From: CAZTXD01 sp964617995
Lineage (GTDB): Bacteria; Actinomycetota; Acidimicrobiia; Spongiisociales; ZC4RG35
Assembly (NCBI GenBank): GCA_964617995.1
Contig: CAZTXD010000189.1
Coordinates: 1-5,527 of the forward strand
DNA length: 5,527 nucleotides
Direction of reading: 5' to 3'
Shown here: one piece after another, positions 1 through 5,480 of the stretch
How the letters are laid out: the number at the start of each line of letters is the position of its first letter
Numbering within the stretch: position 1 is the stretch's first letter
Notes under the pieces: generated by a model
Told to the model about the DNA's origin: nothing
What the model saw: the letters and a program-made list of their open reading frames with translations, nothing else
Database searches by the model: none
Program-made: the position numbers and the translations under genes

Positions 1-51
1 GACCTCCAGGGCCACAACCTGGCGCTCTAACCAGACTGAGCTACGGCCACC
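1..51 (-). tRNA. tRNA-His(GTG), 5' part, cut by the window edge
   Basis: Read on the minus strand, the sequence gives acceptor strand GTGGCCG (50-44), TA at positions 8-9, D-stem GCTC/GAGC around a GG-containing D loop, anticodon stem CCAGG/CCTGG (22-18 and 10-6) and a seven-base loop TTGTGGC whose anticodon GTG lies at 15-13. This reads His codons. The base just before the acceptor stem (position 51) gives an extra G, matching the G-1 that is the hallmark of histidine tRNAs. The T arm and 3' acceptor strand lie outside the window, so pairing of the acceptor stem and the presence of CCA cannot be checked. A weak -10-like TACACT (68-63) sits about 11 bases upstream, with no convincing -35 partner. 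The gene is co-directional with the operon ending at 163. Confidence 0.93.
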
Positions 52-99
52 ACGGACTGTCAAGTGTAGGGACGGGTTCGATGTGTCCGCGAACCGTCC

Positions 100-158
100 G
101 TTGTCAGTTATCAGTTCTCGGTTGTCGTCCTGAGAACCGACGACCTACGACTGACAAC
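100..158. repeat. Inverted array of 7-base units (4 + 4), stem-loop forming
   Basis: Four tandem heptamers GTTGTCA, GTTATCA, GTTCTCG, GTTGTCG (100-127) are followed by TCC (128-130) and then four heptamers in the opposite sense: TGAGAAC, CGACGAC, CTACGAC, TGACAAC (131-158). The outermost pair is perfectly complementary (7/7). In the inner part, GTTCTC (114-119) pairs with GAGAAC (132-137), and GTTGTCG can pair with CGACGAC with one G-T wobble, so several alternative hairpins are possible. The array begins four bases after the operon's last stop codon and lies upstream of tRNA-His, so it could act as a 3' hairpin or terminator. No U-run follows on the minus strand (GGACGG comes next). It resembles the short tandem heptamer repeats found scattered in intergenic regions of some bacteria. 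That comparison is from general knowledge and was not searched. Confidence 0.75.
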
Positions 159-162
159 CGTT

Positions 163-1386
163 TCAACCGCAGGGGGAGCCGGTGGATATCTTCAGGTAGA
201 CGGTCTGGTTCGGGTCGACCGATGACAGGGCGACGGGCACCCCGGGCTCGTCGTCAACGATCAGCTCCGCTCCATCCGGATCGACTACGAACGCCTGGCG
301 AACGTTGCCTTCGGCTACCGAACTGGAACAGACACGGATCGACTCTCCGACCAACCCCGAAGCCGTGAGAGACTCATATGCCAGCTCTTCCGTCAGGCCG
401 TAGACAGGCGGCACGGCGACGGCGACTCCCTCCGGTGGTGTGGAGGCAGTCGCCGGTGGCTCGTCGGGGGATCCGCTTCGCACCTCGATCCTGAATGCAC
501 CGCTGGCACCCTGACCCCGAACGACCAGCACATAGGTCGATCCCGAACGGAGACGGATCTCCATCACATACCGACCGTCCGAACCCGGAGGAGGATTCTC
601 CACCTCGACCCGCAGATCTCGATGGAGGGTTATGCCCAGAGGAAGATCACCGGTGCGGGGTTCCACCGCGATCGTGACGCCTTCATCGACCGGTTCTATG
701 AGGTATCCGTTCTCCGCGCCCGCTCGTCCGATGCGCTCGAAGGCCAGCTCCGAGCCGACCTGCATCGACCGGGCACGCTCGATCACGTCGTATTGGACCC
801 GATACCGCCCGGCGGAGTCCCCGACCGAGTTCAACTGGAGGGTCCACAGCCCCCCGACCATCACCTTCGAAAGTTCGAGGTCGCGTCCTTCGGGCGGTCC
901 GGAGATCGGGATCCTCTGGGTACCGCCCGCCGCCAGCGCAGTTACTTCGAGCCGGCCCTGCGGCAGCACGCGTATCACCACTGCGTCTCCCGGCTGTGTG
1001 CGGAAGCGGTGGACTGCCGAACCACCGGCTTCGAGCTCACCGCGGACCTCACGCCCGGGCATGAGATCTGCTTCGCCCTGGGTCCTCCAGATCAAACCGA
1101 ACACGACCACGATGCCGACGATCGAGACGACCAGAGCTCCCAGGACGACGGGGTGACCCTGCCCGTCCTTGGTGAATCGAGCCGCCAGGAGGGTGATGAG
1201 GTCGGTCAGCACGGTAAAGGCGACCGCCGCCCAGGAGAGTGGCTCGACCACAGGTGAGATGATCCCCTGGGCCTTGATGAAGGCCAATGCTCCCACAGCT
1301 ACGAAGCCGAGGGCCGTTGCGAATACGGCGATACCGAAGATCCACCTTCCGCTTCGGGTGGACCGGAGGTTCTCAACCGCTTTCAT
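163..1386 (-). CDS. Three-TM membrane protein with two PPC-like domains and a PASTA-like domain
   Basis: The protein has 407 residues. A basic N-terminus (residues 1-14) precedes hydrophobic helices at about 15-37, 50-70 and 81-100. The basic loop ARFTKDGQGH at 69-78 favours an inside location, so residues 101-407 should face the outside. Two beta-rich segments (about 110-200 and 208-302) resemble bacterial pre-peptidase C-terminal (PPC) domains, with patterns like GELEAGGSAVHRF and GRYRVQYDV. A Pro/Thr-rich linker (305-320) leads to a PASTA-like domain (321-404: VPPVYGLTEELAYESLTASG, ending VYLKISTG). PASTA domains bind peptidoglycan or beta-lactams, usually in Ser/Thr kinases or penicillin-binding proteins; neither catalytic domain is present here. 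Cys353 and Cys406 could form a disulfide. The ATG at 1386 follows GGGGAGG by five bases. It is the last gene of the operon, 24 bases after the DUF2235 gene. Its likely role is wall binding or anchoring, by inference. Confidence 0.85.
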   Translation of the reverse strand: MKAVENLRSTRSGRWIFGIAVFATALGFVAVGALAFIKAQGIISPVVEPLSWAAVAFTVLTDLITLLAARFTKDGQGHPVVLGALVVSIVGIVVVFGLIWRTQGEADLMPGREVRGELEAGGSAVHRFRTQPGDAVVIRVLPQGRLEVTALAAGGTQRIPISGPPEGRDLELSKVMVGGLWTLQLNSVGDSAGRYRVQYDVIERARSMQVGSELAFERIGRAGAENGYLIEPVDEGVTIAVEPRTGDLPLGITLHRDLRVEVENPPPGSDGRYVMEIRLRSGSTYVLVVRGQGASGAFRIEVRSGSPDEPPATASTPPEGVAVAVPPVYGLTEELAYESLTASGLVGESIRVCSSSVAEGNVRQAFVVDPDGAELIVDDEPGVPVALSSVDPNQTVYLKISTGSPCG

Positions 1387-1410
1387 CGGAGCCTCCCCTG
1401 TATCTCGAAC

Positions 1411-2517
1411 TCACACCAGGGCGGGTCGCTCCCCCTCCCCCGTCGAGGGTGCAGCCGCCTCCGGGTCCCACGACCGAGGGTCGTGACGACGCCAGGGCTC
1501 GATCTCGTGGTCGATCCCCAGGATCCACTGGGGGGTCGACCGGCTGCCGGGAGCGGGGGGTTGGGCGTTGGCCCGCTCGACCACGCTCTCATGCACGATC
1601 GGGGTGTCGGGCCGGGAGCGATCCCAGCTCCGCACCCGTCGTCGGTAGAGCTTCGCCCACAGCTTCGCCCGCGAGTCGTGCATGAGGTCGAGGGCGTTCT
1701 CCGCTATCTCCACGTTGTGGCGGGGGTAGATGTGGAGTCCGTGGTCGACGGCCTGGCTCATCAACCACACGAGGGCGATGTCGGAGAGGCCCCGTTCCCG
1801 GTATCCCCCTCCGACGTCGCTGTGCATCCCGGTGAACCAGACCTGGCGCAGGCTCTGATAGTCCTCCAGCCCGTCGGCGTCCCACAGGTCAGGATCGAAG
1901 GCTCTGCGCTCATCGTCGATCGCCAGGGCGTGGTAGGCGTGCTCGACTGCCTTGCTCAGTCCGAGATCGTGGAAGCTGTGACGGAACCCGGGTATGCGGT
2001 CGAGTAGCCGGGAGGGCAGGTGCCAGGTGAGTCCGAGCGCCGACACCGTGTCGTAGCAGCCGAGGAACTTGATTCGGGTCCACATGGTGTGGTGGCGACC
2101 AACGAAGTCCTGTGCCTTCTCGACGAGCTTGTCGGGGTCCCTCGTCTTGTAGATGGCGTAGGCCTGACGGACCAGCTCGGGACGTGCCCTGGGAAGAATG
2201 CCGAAGTGGTGGATCAACGCCGACAGGCTCCTGACGGTGGCAGCGCCGCGGCTGAACCCGATGAGGAAGATGCTGTCGTCTGCTTGGAAGTTCTCGAGAA
2301 TGAAGGAATATGCCCTCCGGATGTTGGCGGAGATCCCCATTCCTCCCGCGTTGCCGGTGATCTTTCTCCAGCCGGTACCTACTCCGCGGCTGTAGAACGA
2401 GATCTGGCGATGGGTCCGATCCTCTATCAGATTGAACCCGTGGTAGATGTTGGTGTTCTCTCGTCTGCCTCCGTCCTTGGCGGTGCCGTCGGCGAAGATC
2501 ACGATGTTCTTGGCCAT
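1411..2517 (-). CDS. DUF2235 / Tle1-like alpha/beta-hydrolase (probable lipase or phospholipase)
   Basis: The 368-residue protein carries the signatures of the DUF2235 family (T6SS Tle1 phospholipase-like catalytic domain). These are the opening strand NIVIFADGT (4-12), the nucleophile elbow IGFSRGAATVRSL (86-98) with Ser89, GCYDTVSALG (153-162) with Asp156, and WFTGMHSDVGGGY (227-239) with His232. Ser89, Asp156 and His232 are the expected catalytic triad. IVHESVVER (307-315) is the usual late family motif. Known Tle1 members hydrolyse phospholipids, but many actinobacterial DUF2235 proteins have no known substrate. No signal peptide or membrane helix is visible, so it is either cytoplasmic or exported by a non-Sec route. 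The charged, Pro-rich tail (about 316-368) is probably disordered. The start is well supported: AAAGGAGG lies eight bases before the ATG, in the 19-base gap after the cysteine-hydrolase gene. Family is confident; substrate is unknown. Confidence 0.92.
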   Translation of the reverse strand: MAKNIVIFADGTAKDGGRRENTNIYHGFNLIEDRTHRQISFYSRGVGTGWRKITGNAGGMGISANIRRAYSFILENFQADDSIFLIGFSRGAATVRSLSALIHHFGILPRARPELVRQAYAIYKTRDPDKLVEKAQDFVGRHHTMWTRIKFLGCYDTVSALGLTWHLPSRLLDRIPGFRHSFHDLGLSKAVEHAYHALAIDDERRAFDPDLWDADGLEDYQSLRQVWFTGMHSDVGGGYRERGLSDIALVWLMSQAVDHGLHIYPRHNVEIAENALDLMHDSRAKLWAKLYRRRVRSWDRSRPDTPIVHESVVERANAQPPAPGSRSTPQWILGIDHEIEPWRRHDPRSWDPEAAAPSTGEGERPALV

Positions 2518-2536
2518 GTCGCGCGCCTCCTTTCTG

Positions 2537-3247
2537 TCACGGTCGGTAGGGCCACAAGAAGAATCCCCGCAACGGTTCCCCGCTCGACTGTGAGCATGCC
2601 TGCAGATCCTCGTTGGCGCCGAGGTCGAGCTGGAGGTGTGGCCTGGCGCGGGGATGGTTGGGGTCGTAGAGGTAGATCTGGCGGGAGGCGCCTTCCTCCC
2701 GGTAGCCGATGGCGACGACCTGGTGATTCCGGGACGGGTCCGCCGCTCCGCTGGCGCGTATCAGGGTCAAGGATGCCGGCGTTCCCTGATCGAGCATCTC
2801 CTTCAGGATCGGCCACTCCCGGCGCACCGTCATGTTCCGCACGCCTCTCGTCCAGAACCACCACCAGGGCACCTCGTCGGGTGTGAACTGCCAGGAGAGG
2901 CAGCGACCGATCAGAGCCTGCCCTCCCATCGAGTCGGCCTGGCGACGCACGAGCTCGGAGAAGAGAGGGTCGCCCGGCCCGGGCGGAGCCGTTGCCGCTG
3001 GAACGGATCCCCGGCCGAAGAAGCGATCGAGGGCTGCCCAAGCCATGCCCCCGCACAGACCGAAGGTCCCCCAGAAGCTCATCGAGCCGGCGATGTCGGT
3101 GAGGAGGCGGGCGCCCTTGGGAACGGTGACCCCCAACAACTCGGACAGGCGCTCCTGTCGGGAGAGCTCCGCGACCACCGCCCCTCCCAGGAATCTGTTG
3201 GAGAACCCGAATCCGTGGGTTCGAGGATCGAACGCTGTCTCGCTCAT
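2537..3247 (-). CDS. Papain-fold-like cysteine hydrolase, function unknown
   Basis: This 236-residue protein has the order of motifs expected of a papain-like cysteine peptidase or amidase. WGTFGLCGGMAWAAL (59-73) places Cys65 at the start of a helix. NHQVVAIGY (174-182) supplies His175. IYLYDPNHP (191-199) supplies Asp195 or Asn197 as the third member. Spacing and motif style match a loosely described group of bacterial proteins with GLCGGM / HQV / YDPN signatures, which I know only as hypothetical or C39-like. A conserved-looking stretch, PLFSELVRRQADSM (94-107), and a Trp cluster (WWWFW, 128-132) follow the nucleophile and could shape the substrate site. No signal peptide or membrane segment is seen. 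GAGGGAGA precedes the ATG by about seven bases. It sits between the peptidoglycan hydrolase (33-base gap) and the DUF2235 gene (19-base gap). The cysteine-hydrolase assignment is by motif; substrate is not predictable, and a non-catalytic role is possible. Confidence 0.8.
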   Translation of the reverse strand: MSETAFDPRTHGFGFSNRFLGGAVVAELSRQERLSELLGVTVPKGARLLTDIAGSMSFWGTFGLCGGMAWAALDRFFGRGSVPAATAPPGPGDPLFSELVRRQADSMGGQALIGRCLSWQFTPDEVPWWWFWTRGVRNMTVRREWPILKEMLDQGTPASLTLIRASGAADPSRNHQVVAIGYREEGASRQIYLYDPNHPRARPHLQLDLGANEDLQACSQSSGEPLRGFFLWPYRP

Positions 3248-3280
3248 CTCGAAGTCTCCCTCATCTCGGGAATCGGCTGT

Positions 3281-4261
3281 TCAACCCAACAGCGCCTTCC
3301 ACGTCCTGGGCCCGCAGATGCCATCTGTCTCCAGTCCGCTCGCCTTCTGGAAGGCCACCACCGCAGCCCGGGTGCGCGGTCCGAACACTCCGTCGACCGA
3401 GCCGGGGTCGAAGCCCCCGTCGGCCAGCCTCCTCTGCAGCTCCTCCACCTCCGATCCCCGTGATCGGCTCTCGAGGGTGGGCCGATCGGGGACGGTTCTC
3501 GACTCGACCTTGAAAGGCGACGGGTCGTCGGCAGCCACGGGCGGGAAGTCGTTCAGCAGAGCGGTCCACGTCTGGAGTCCGACTATGCCGTCCACTTCCA
3601 GCTTCCTCGTCTGCTGATAGGATCGGACGGCCTCCCGCGTTCGGGCGCCGAACGAGTTGCCCCCTTCGACGTCGTCGTAGCCCGCTTCAGACAGCAACTC
3701 CTTCAGCTTGCGGATCGACGGGCCCTTGTCCCCCCGCCTGAGGGTGGGCCAGGTGCGGGGATCAGCCGGGTTGGGGGGCTCGATCGAAGCGGTGGACCAG
3801 TCGATCCCTGCCCGCATCTCCTCGGGGGAGACGACCAGCTCGTAGTGCATGGCGTCCTTGTTGGTGCGGTATTCGCCTCCCCAGCGGAAGACGGGGATTC
3901 CCTTCTTGGTGCGGATCGCCTTGACGGCGGCCACCATTGCGAATGGCATGTCGGTCACGAGCCGGGGCCCGTAGGGATTGGTGCGGGCGTTGATGTCGAC
4001 GGCGATCCCGTAGGCGTGGAGGCTGTATCCGGAGCCGTTGGTGATCTTGCGACAGTTGTAGGCCCCGGTCTCCCACGCCGACGGGCTGTTCGACCGGGGG
4101 GAGTAGCGGAAGCTCCTCATCACCGCGTCGAGGGCCTGAAACGCCTCGAACCCGATCTCGTTCAACCCGGCGAGCGTCGCTCCCGTGTGGAGCGTCAGCG
4201 TCCTCTTGCTGAAATCGCAGGCGGGTGCCCACAGTTTGCGCAGCTCTGTAGTAGACCTCAT
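3281..4261 (-). CDS. M15-family D,D-/L,D-peptidase with two C-terminal peptidoglycan-binding domains
   Basis: Predicted zinc peptidase that cleaves peptide bonds in peptidoglycan stems. Counting from the chosen ATG (326 residues), the catalytic domain (about 20-155) contains GYSLHAYGIAVDIN (79-92), the family SxHxxGxAxD motif with zinc ligands His82 and Asp89. DAMHYEL (136-142) supplies the third ligand His139, and Asp136 sits where VanX-type enzymes have the catalytic acid, three residues before the histidine. Two PG_binding_1 domains follow (about 175-237 and 267-326), each with the typical D-G-x-x-G-x-x-T-x-x-A/T pattern and ending in W-x-A-L-L. The start at 4261 is preferred because GGAGG lies five bases upstream; an in-frame ATG at 4291 has no ribosome site. 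No signal peptide is seen, which is unusual for a housekeeping wall carboxypeptidase but common in phage endolysins and effector-type lysins. First gene of the four-gene operon. Confidence 0.92.
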   Translation of the reverse strand: MRSTTELRKLWAPACDFSKRTLTLHTGATLAGLNEIGFEAFQALDAVMRSFRYSPRSNSPSAWETGAYNCRKITNGSGYSLHAYGIAVDINARTNPYGPRLVTDMPFAMVAAVKAIRTKKGIPVFRWGGEYRTNKDAMHYELVVSPEEMRAGIDWSTASIEPPNPADPRTWPTLRRGDKGPSIRKLKELLSEAGYDDVEGGNSFGARTREAVRSYQQTRKLEVDGIVGLQTWTALLNDFPPVAADDPSPFKVESRTVPDRPTLESRSRGSEVEELQRRLADGGFDPGSVDGVFGPRTRAAVVAFQKASGLETDGICGPRTWKALLG

Positions 4262-4348
4262 GGGATCCTCCGTGGAACGGTCCAATCCCATCTAGAGCGC
4301 GTCGAGTGGCTCCCGATACATCGAACTCGCTCTCTTCGACGGGCTTTC
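4262..4348 (-). other. 87-base gap between regulator and operon; promoter not resolved
   Basis: This is the only sizeable gap upstream of the four-gene operon, so an operon promoter would be expected here unless transcription continues from the regulator gene. No strong -35/-10 pair is visible; CTAGAT (4296-4291) is a weak -10-like match. A small near-palindrome CGAT-AC-ATCG occupies 4314-4323. There is no clear intrinsic terminator after the regulator's stop codon, so read-through into the operon cannot be excluded. Confidence 0.35.
4267..4271 (-). promoter_or_regulatory. Ribosome binding site fixing the M15 peptidase start
   Basis: GGAGG on the minus strand, five bases before the ATG at 4261. 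The alternative in-frame ATG at 4291 is preceded by GCGCTCTAG with no purine-rich site, so the shorter protein is favoured. Confidence 0.8.
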
Positions 4349-4987
4349 TCAGTCTCCGGCCGGTAACGACGGGCGAATACGAACACAACAGTATCCATCC
4401 TCGGGATCGAGCACGGCCTCGGTCTCCTCGCCGGCCCCGGCGATGATCCCTTCCACCAATGCCAGATTCAGTCCGCAGGTGGTCCGACGGTCCTGCTCAC
4501 GCAGGGCATGGAAGGGGCAGTTGCGGAACCGGACCTCCCCGTCTTCCACGACCGGCTCGTAGCCGGTTCCCCGGAGAGCCTCGTCGAGGCCGTTTCCCCC
4601 CAAGGCCCGACCGAATCGCCGGGCGGCCACCTCCAGGTCGCCGGCGGAGGAGTCCCGTCCGCCCACCGCCTCCAGCAGGATCCTGGCCGCCAGCTCGTAT
4701 CTCCGGGGCGGGATCGTCACCTGGTAGCTGTGGCTCGATCGTTGGTATAGCTTGGCGGGGCGGCCCGCCCCCGGACCCTGGCGCCCGGTCAGACGCCGGA
4801 ACTCCACCTCGAGCAGGCCGTCGTCGGCCAGCCGATCCAGGTGATAGGCGGCCACCGGGCGGGAGACAGACACGGCTTCGGCGGCCTGGTCCCGGCTCAC
4901 CGGGTCGGCGGAACCGGCCACGAAGTCGTAGAGGGCTCGCCGCACCGGCTCTGCCAGCGATGCCACCGTTTCCAGATGATCGGTCAC
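4349..4987 (-). CDS. Winged-helix transcriptional regulator (COG2345/SufR-like) with cysteine-rich sensor tail
   Basis: Of the 212 residues, 8-65 form an ArsR/DeoR-like winged helix: LAEPVRRALYDFV, then QAAEAVSVSRPVAAYHLDRL as the recognition segment, then DDGLLEVEFRR. GPGAGRPAKLYQRS (71-84) is typical of actinobacterial members of this group. The C-terminal half carries RNCPFHALRE (155-164; Cys157, His160), TCGLN (170-174; Cys171) and DGYCCVRIR (197-205; Cys200, Cys201). Cyanobacterial SufR binds an Fe-S cluster through cysteines spaced 12, 13 and 14 residues apart. Here the first and last are similarly distant, but the third position is not cysteine, so a three-cysteine cluster or a metal site is plausible but unproven. 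Translation starts at GTG, seven bases after AGAAGGA; an ATG inside the upstream sequence is out of frame. It is divergent from the DoxX-like gene, with which it shares the 92-base intergenic region, and probably regulates itself and that gene. Confidence 0.88.
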   Translation of the reverse strand: MTDHLETVASLAEPVRRALYDFVAGSADPVSRDQAAEAVSVSRPVAAYHLDRLADDGLLEVEFRRLTGRQGPGAGRPAKLYQRSSHSYQVTIPPRRYELAARILLEAVGGRDSSAGDLEVAARRFGRALGGNGLDEALRGTGYEPVVEDGEVRFRNCPFHALREQDRRTTCGLNLALVEGIIAGAGEETEAVLDPEDGYCCVRIRPSLPAGD

Positions 4988-5015
4988 AATTCCATCCTTC
5001 TAAAACTGAGCCTAC

Positions 5016-5043
5016 TTGACAATACAGATCCCGTAGCTCTAAC
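5016..5043 (+). promoter_or_regulatory. Probable sigma70-type promoter of the DoxX-like gene
   Basis: A perfect -35 hexamer TTGACA (5016-5021) is followed after 16 bases by TCTAAC (5038-5043), which matches four of six positions of the -10 consensus. The predicted transcription start near 5050 would leave a leader of about 30 bases containing the Shine-Dalgarno site. No comparably good promoter was found for the regulator on the opposite strand. Confidence 0.6.
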
Positions 5044-5051
5044 CTCGAGCT
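5035..5051. promoter_or_regulatory. Candidate operator: inverted repeat AGCTC-N7-GAGCT
   Basis: Five-base arms AGCTC (5035-5039) and GAGCT (5047-5051) flank seven bases and cover the probable -10 element of the DoxX-like gene. A dimeric winged-helix repressor bound here would block that promoter. The site is close to the middle of the divergent intergenic region, so it could also serve the regulator's own expression. Short arms in GC-rich DNA can arise by chance. It is not the inverted repeat reported for cyanobacterial SufR. Confidence 0.4.
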
Positions 5052-5066
5052 GAATCGTACTTAGAA

Positions 5067-5071
5067 AGGAG
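5067..5071 (+). promoter_or_regulatory. Ribosome binding site deciding the DoxX-like start
   Basis: AGGAG lies eight bases before the ATG at 5080. The in-frame GTG at 5071 overlaps the last base of this site and so cannot be its start codon. Confidence 0.85.
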
Positions 5072-5079
5072 TGCCCGCA

Positions 5080-5469
5080 ATGACTACTGCTCCCTCCCCC
5101 GGTGCCACGGCCGATTCGTCGGCCAACGCCTTCCTGATCCTCCGGCTGGGATTCACGGTGGCCCCGATCCTCTTCGGGCTGGACAAGTTCTTCAACGTGA
5201 TGACCGACTGGGTGGATTTCCTCCCCGCCTTCGTCACCGACACCATCAGCGGTACCGCGGTCATGGCGATCGTGGGCGTCGTCGAGATCGTGGCCGGGAT
5301 CGGGGTGTGGCTCCGACCCCGCATCTTCGCGCATGTGGTCGCCGCCTGGCTGGCGCTGATCATCGTCACGTTGATCCTCGCCGGCGGCTTCCTGGACATA
5401 GCCCTGCGGGACCTGGGATTGCTGCTGGGGGCTCTCGCTCTCGGGCAGCTGGCGCGTCAACACGGTTGA
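5080..5469 (+). CDS. DoxX-like small integral membrane protein
   Basis: The 129-residue protein has a short polar Ser/Ala/Thr-rich N-terminus and four predicted membrane helices (about 17-37, 57-77, 82-102 and 108-126). The motif LRLGFTVAPILFGLDKFFNVMTDW (21-44) and the later patterns GVVEIVAGIGVWLRPR and FLDIALRDLGLLLGALALGQLA resemble DoxX-type membrane proteins often found in actinobacteria and other bacteria. The charged residues inside or beside helices (Asp35-Lys36, Glu69, Asp106, Arg110-Asp111) look functional. DoxX relatives have been linked to thiol or sulfur oxidation and oxidative stress, but this subgroup's biochemical role is not known to me. It has its own promoter and AGGAG site and is divergent from the cysteine-rich regulator, suggesting redox- or metal-responsive control. 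It stops 10 bases short of the convergent tRNA-Arg 3' end. Confidence 0.85.
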   Translation: MTTAPSPGATADSSANAFLILRLGFTVAPILFGLDKFFNVMTDWVDFLPAFVTDTISGTAVMAIVGVVEIVAGIGVWLRPRIFAHVVAAWLALIIVTLILAGGFLDIALRDLGLLLGALALGQLARQHG

Positions 5470-5480
5470 GAGCCGTCTTT
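5462..5480 (+). terminator. Weak terminator-like hairpin at the end of the DoxX-like gene
   Basis: ACGGT (5462-5466) and GCCGT (5472-5476) can pair (four Watson-Crick pairs and one wobble) around a five-base loop, followed by CTTT. The stem overlaps the stop codon and the tail reaches the tRNA-Arg 3' end. Stem and T-run are both short, so this is only a candidate. Confidence 0.25.

Noticed and set aside
100..158. CRISPR array interpretation of the heptamer repeats
   Set aside because: The units are 7 bases, directly abutting and inverted about a centre. There are no spacers and no cas genes.
81..368. Plus-strand frame of 95 codons across the heptamer array
   Set aside because: It crosses the repeat and the 3' end of the membrane-protein gene, with an Arg/Pro-rich product and no ribosome site.
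1483..2886. Long plus-strand frames (1483-2007 and 2020-2886) opposite the DUF2235 and cysteine-hydrolase genes
   Set aside because: The minus strand carries strong family motifs and ribosome sites. The plus-strand proteins are low-complexity and have no known domain.
2636..3617. Plus-strand frames of 275 and 261 codons
   Set aside because: They lie antisense to the cysteine hydrolase and M15 genes, overlap each other in different frames and show no domain motifs.
4262..4291. ATG at 4291 as the start of the M15 peptidase
   Set aside because: It has no ribosome site, while the ATG at 4261 has GGAGG five bases upstream.
3845..4366. Plus-strand reading frame of 173 codons opposite the M15 peptidase
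   Set aside because: It overlaps a gene with clear zinc-ligand motifs, has no recognisable family features, and is expected as a shadow in GC-rich DNA.
5071..5079. GTG at 5071 as the start of the DoxX-like gene
   Set aside because: It overlaps the AGGAG ribosome site, which is correctly spaced for the ATG at 5080.
4984..5463. Minus-strand frames of 159 and 112 codons covering the DoxX-like gene
   Set aside because: The plus strand encodes a coherent four-helix membrane protein with promoter and ribosome site. The antisense products are His/Asp/Gln-rich shadows.
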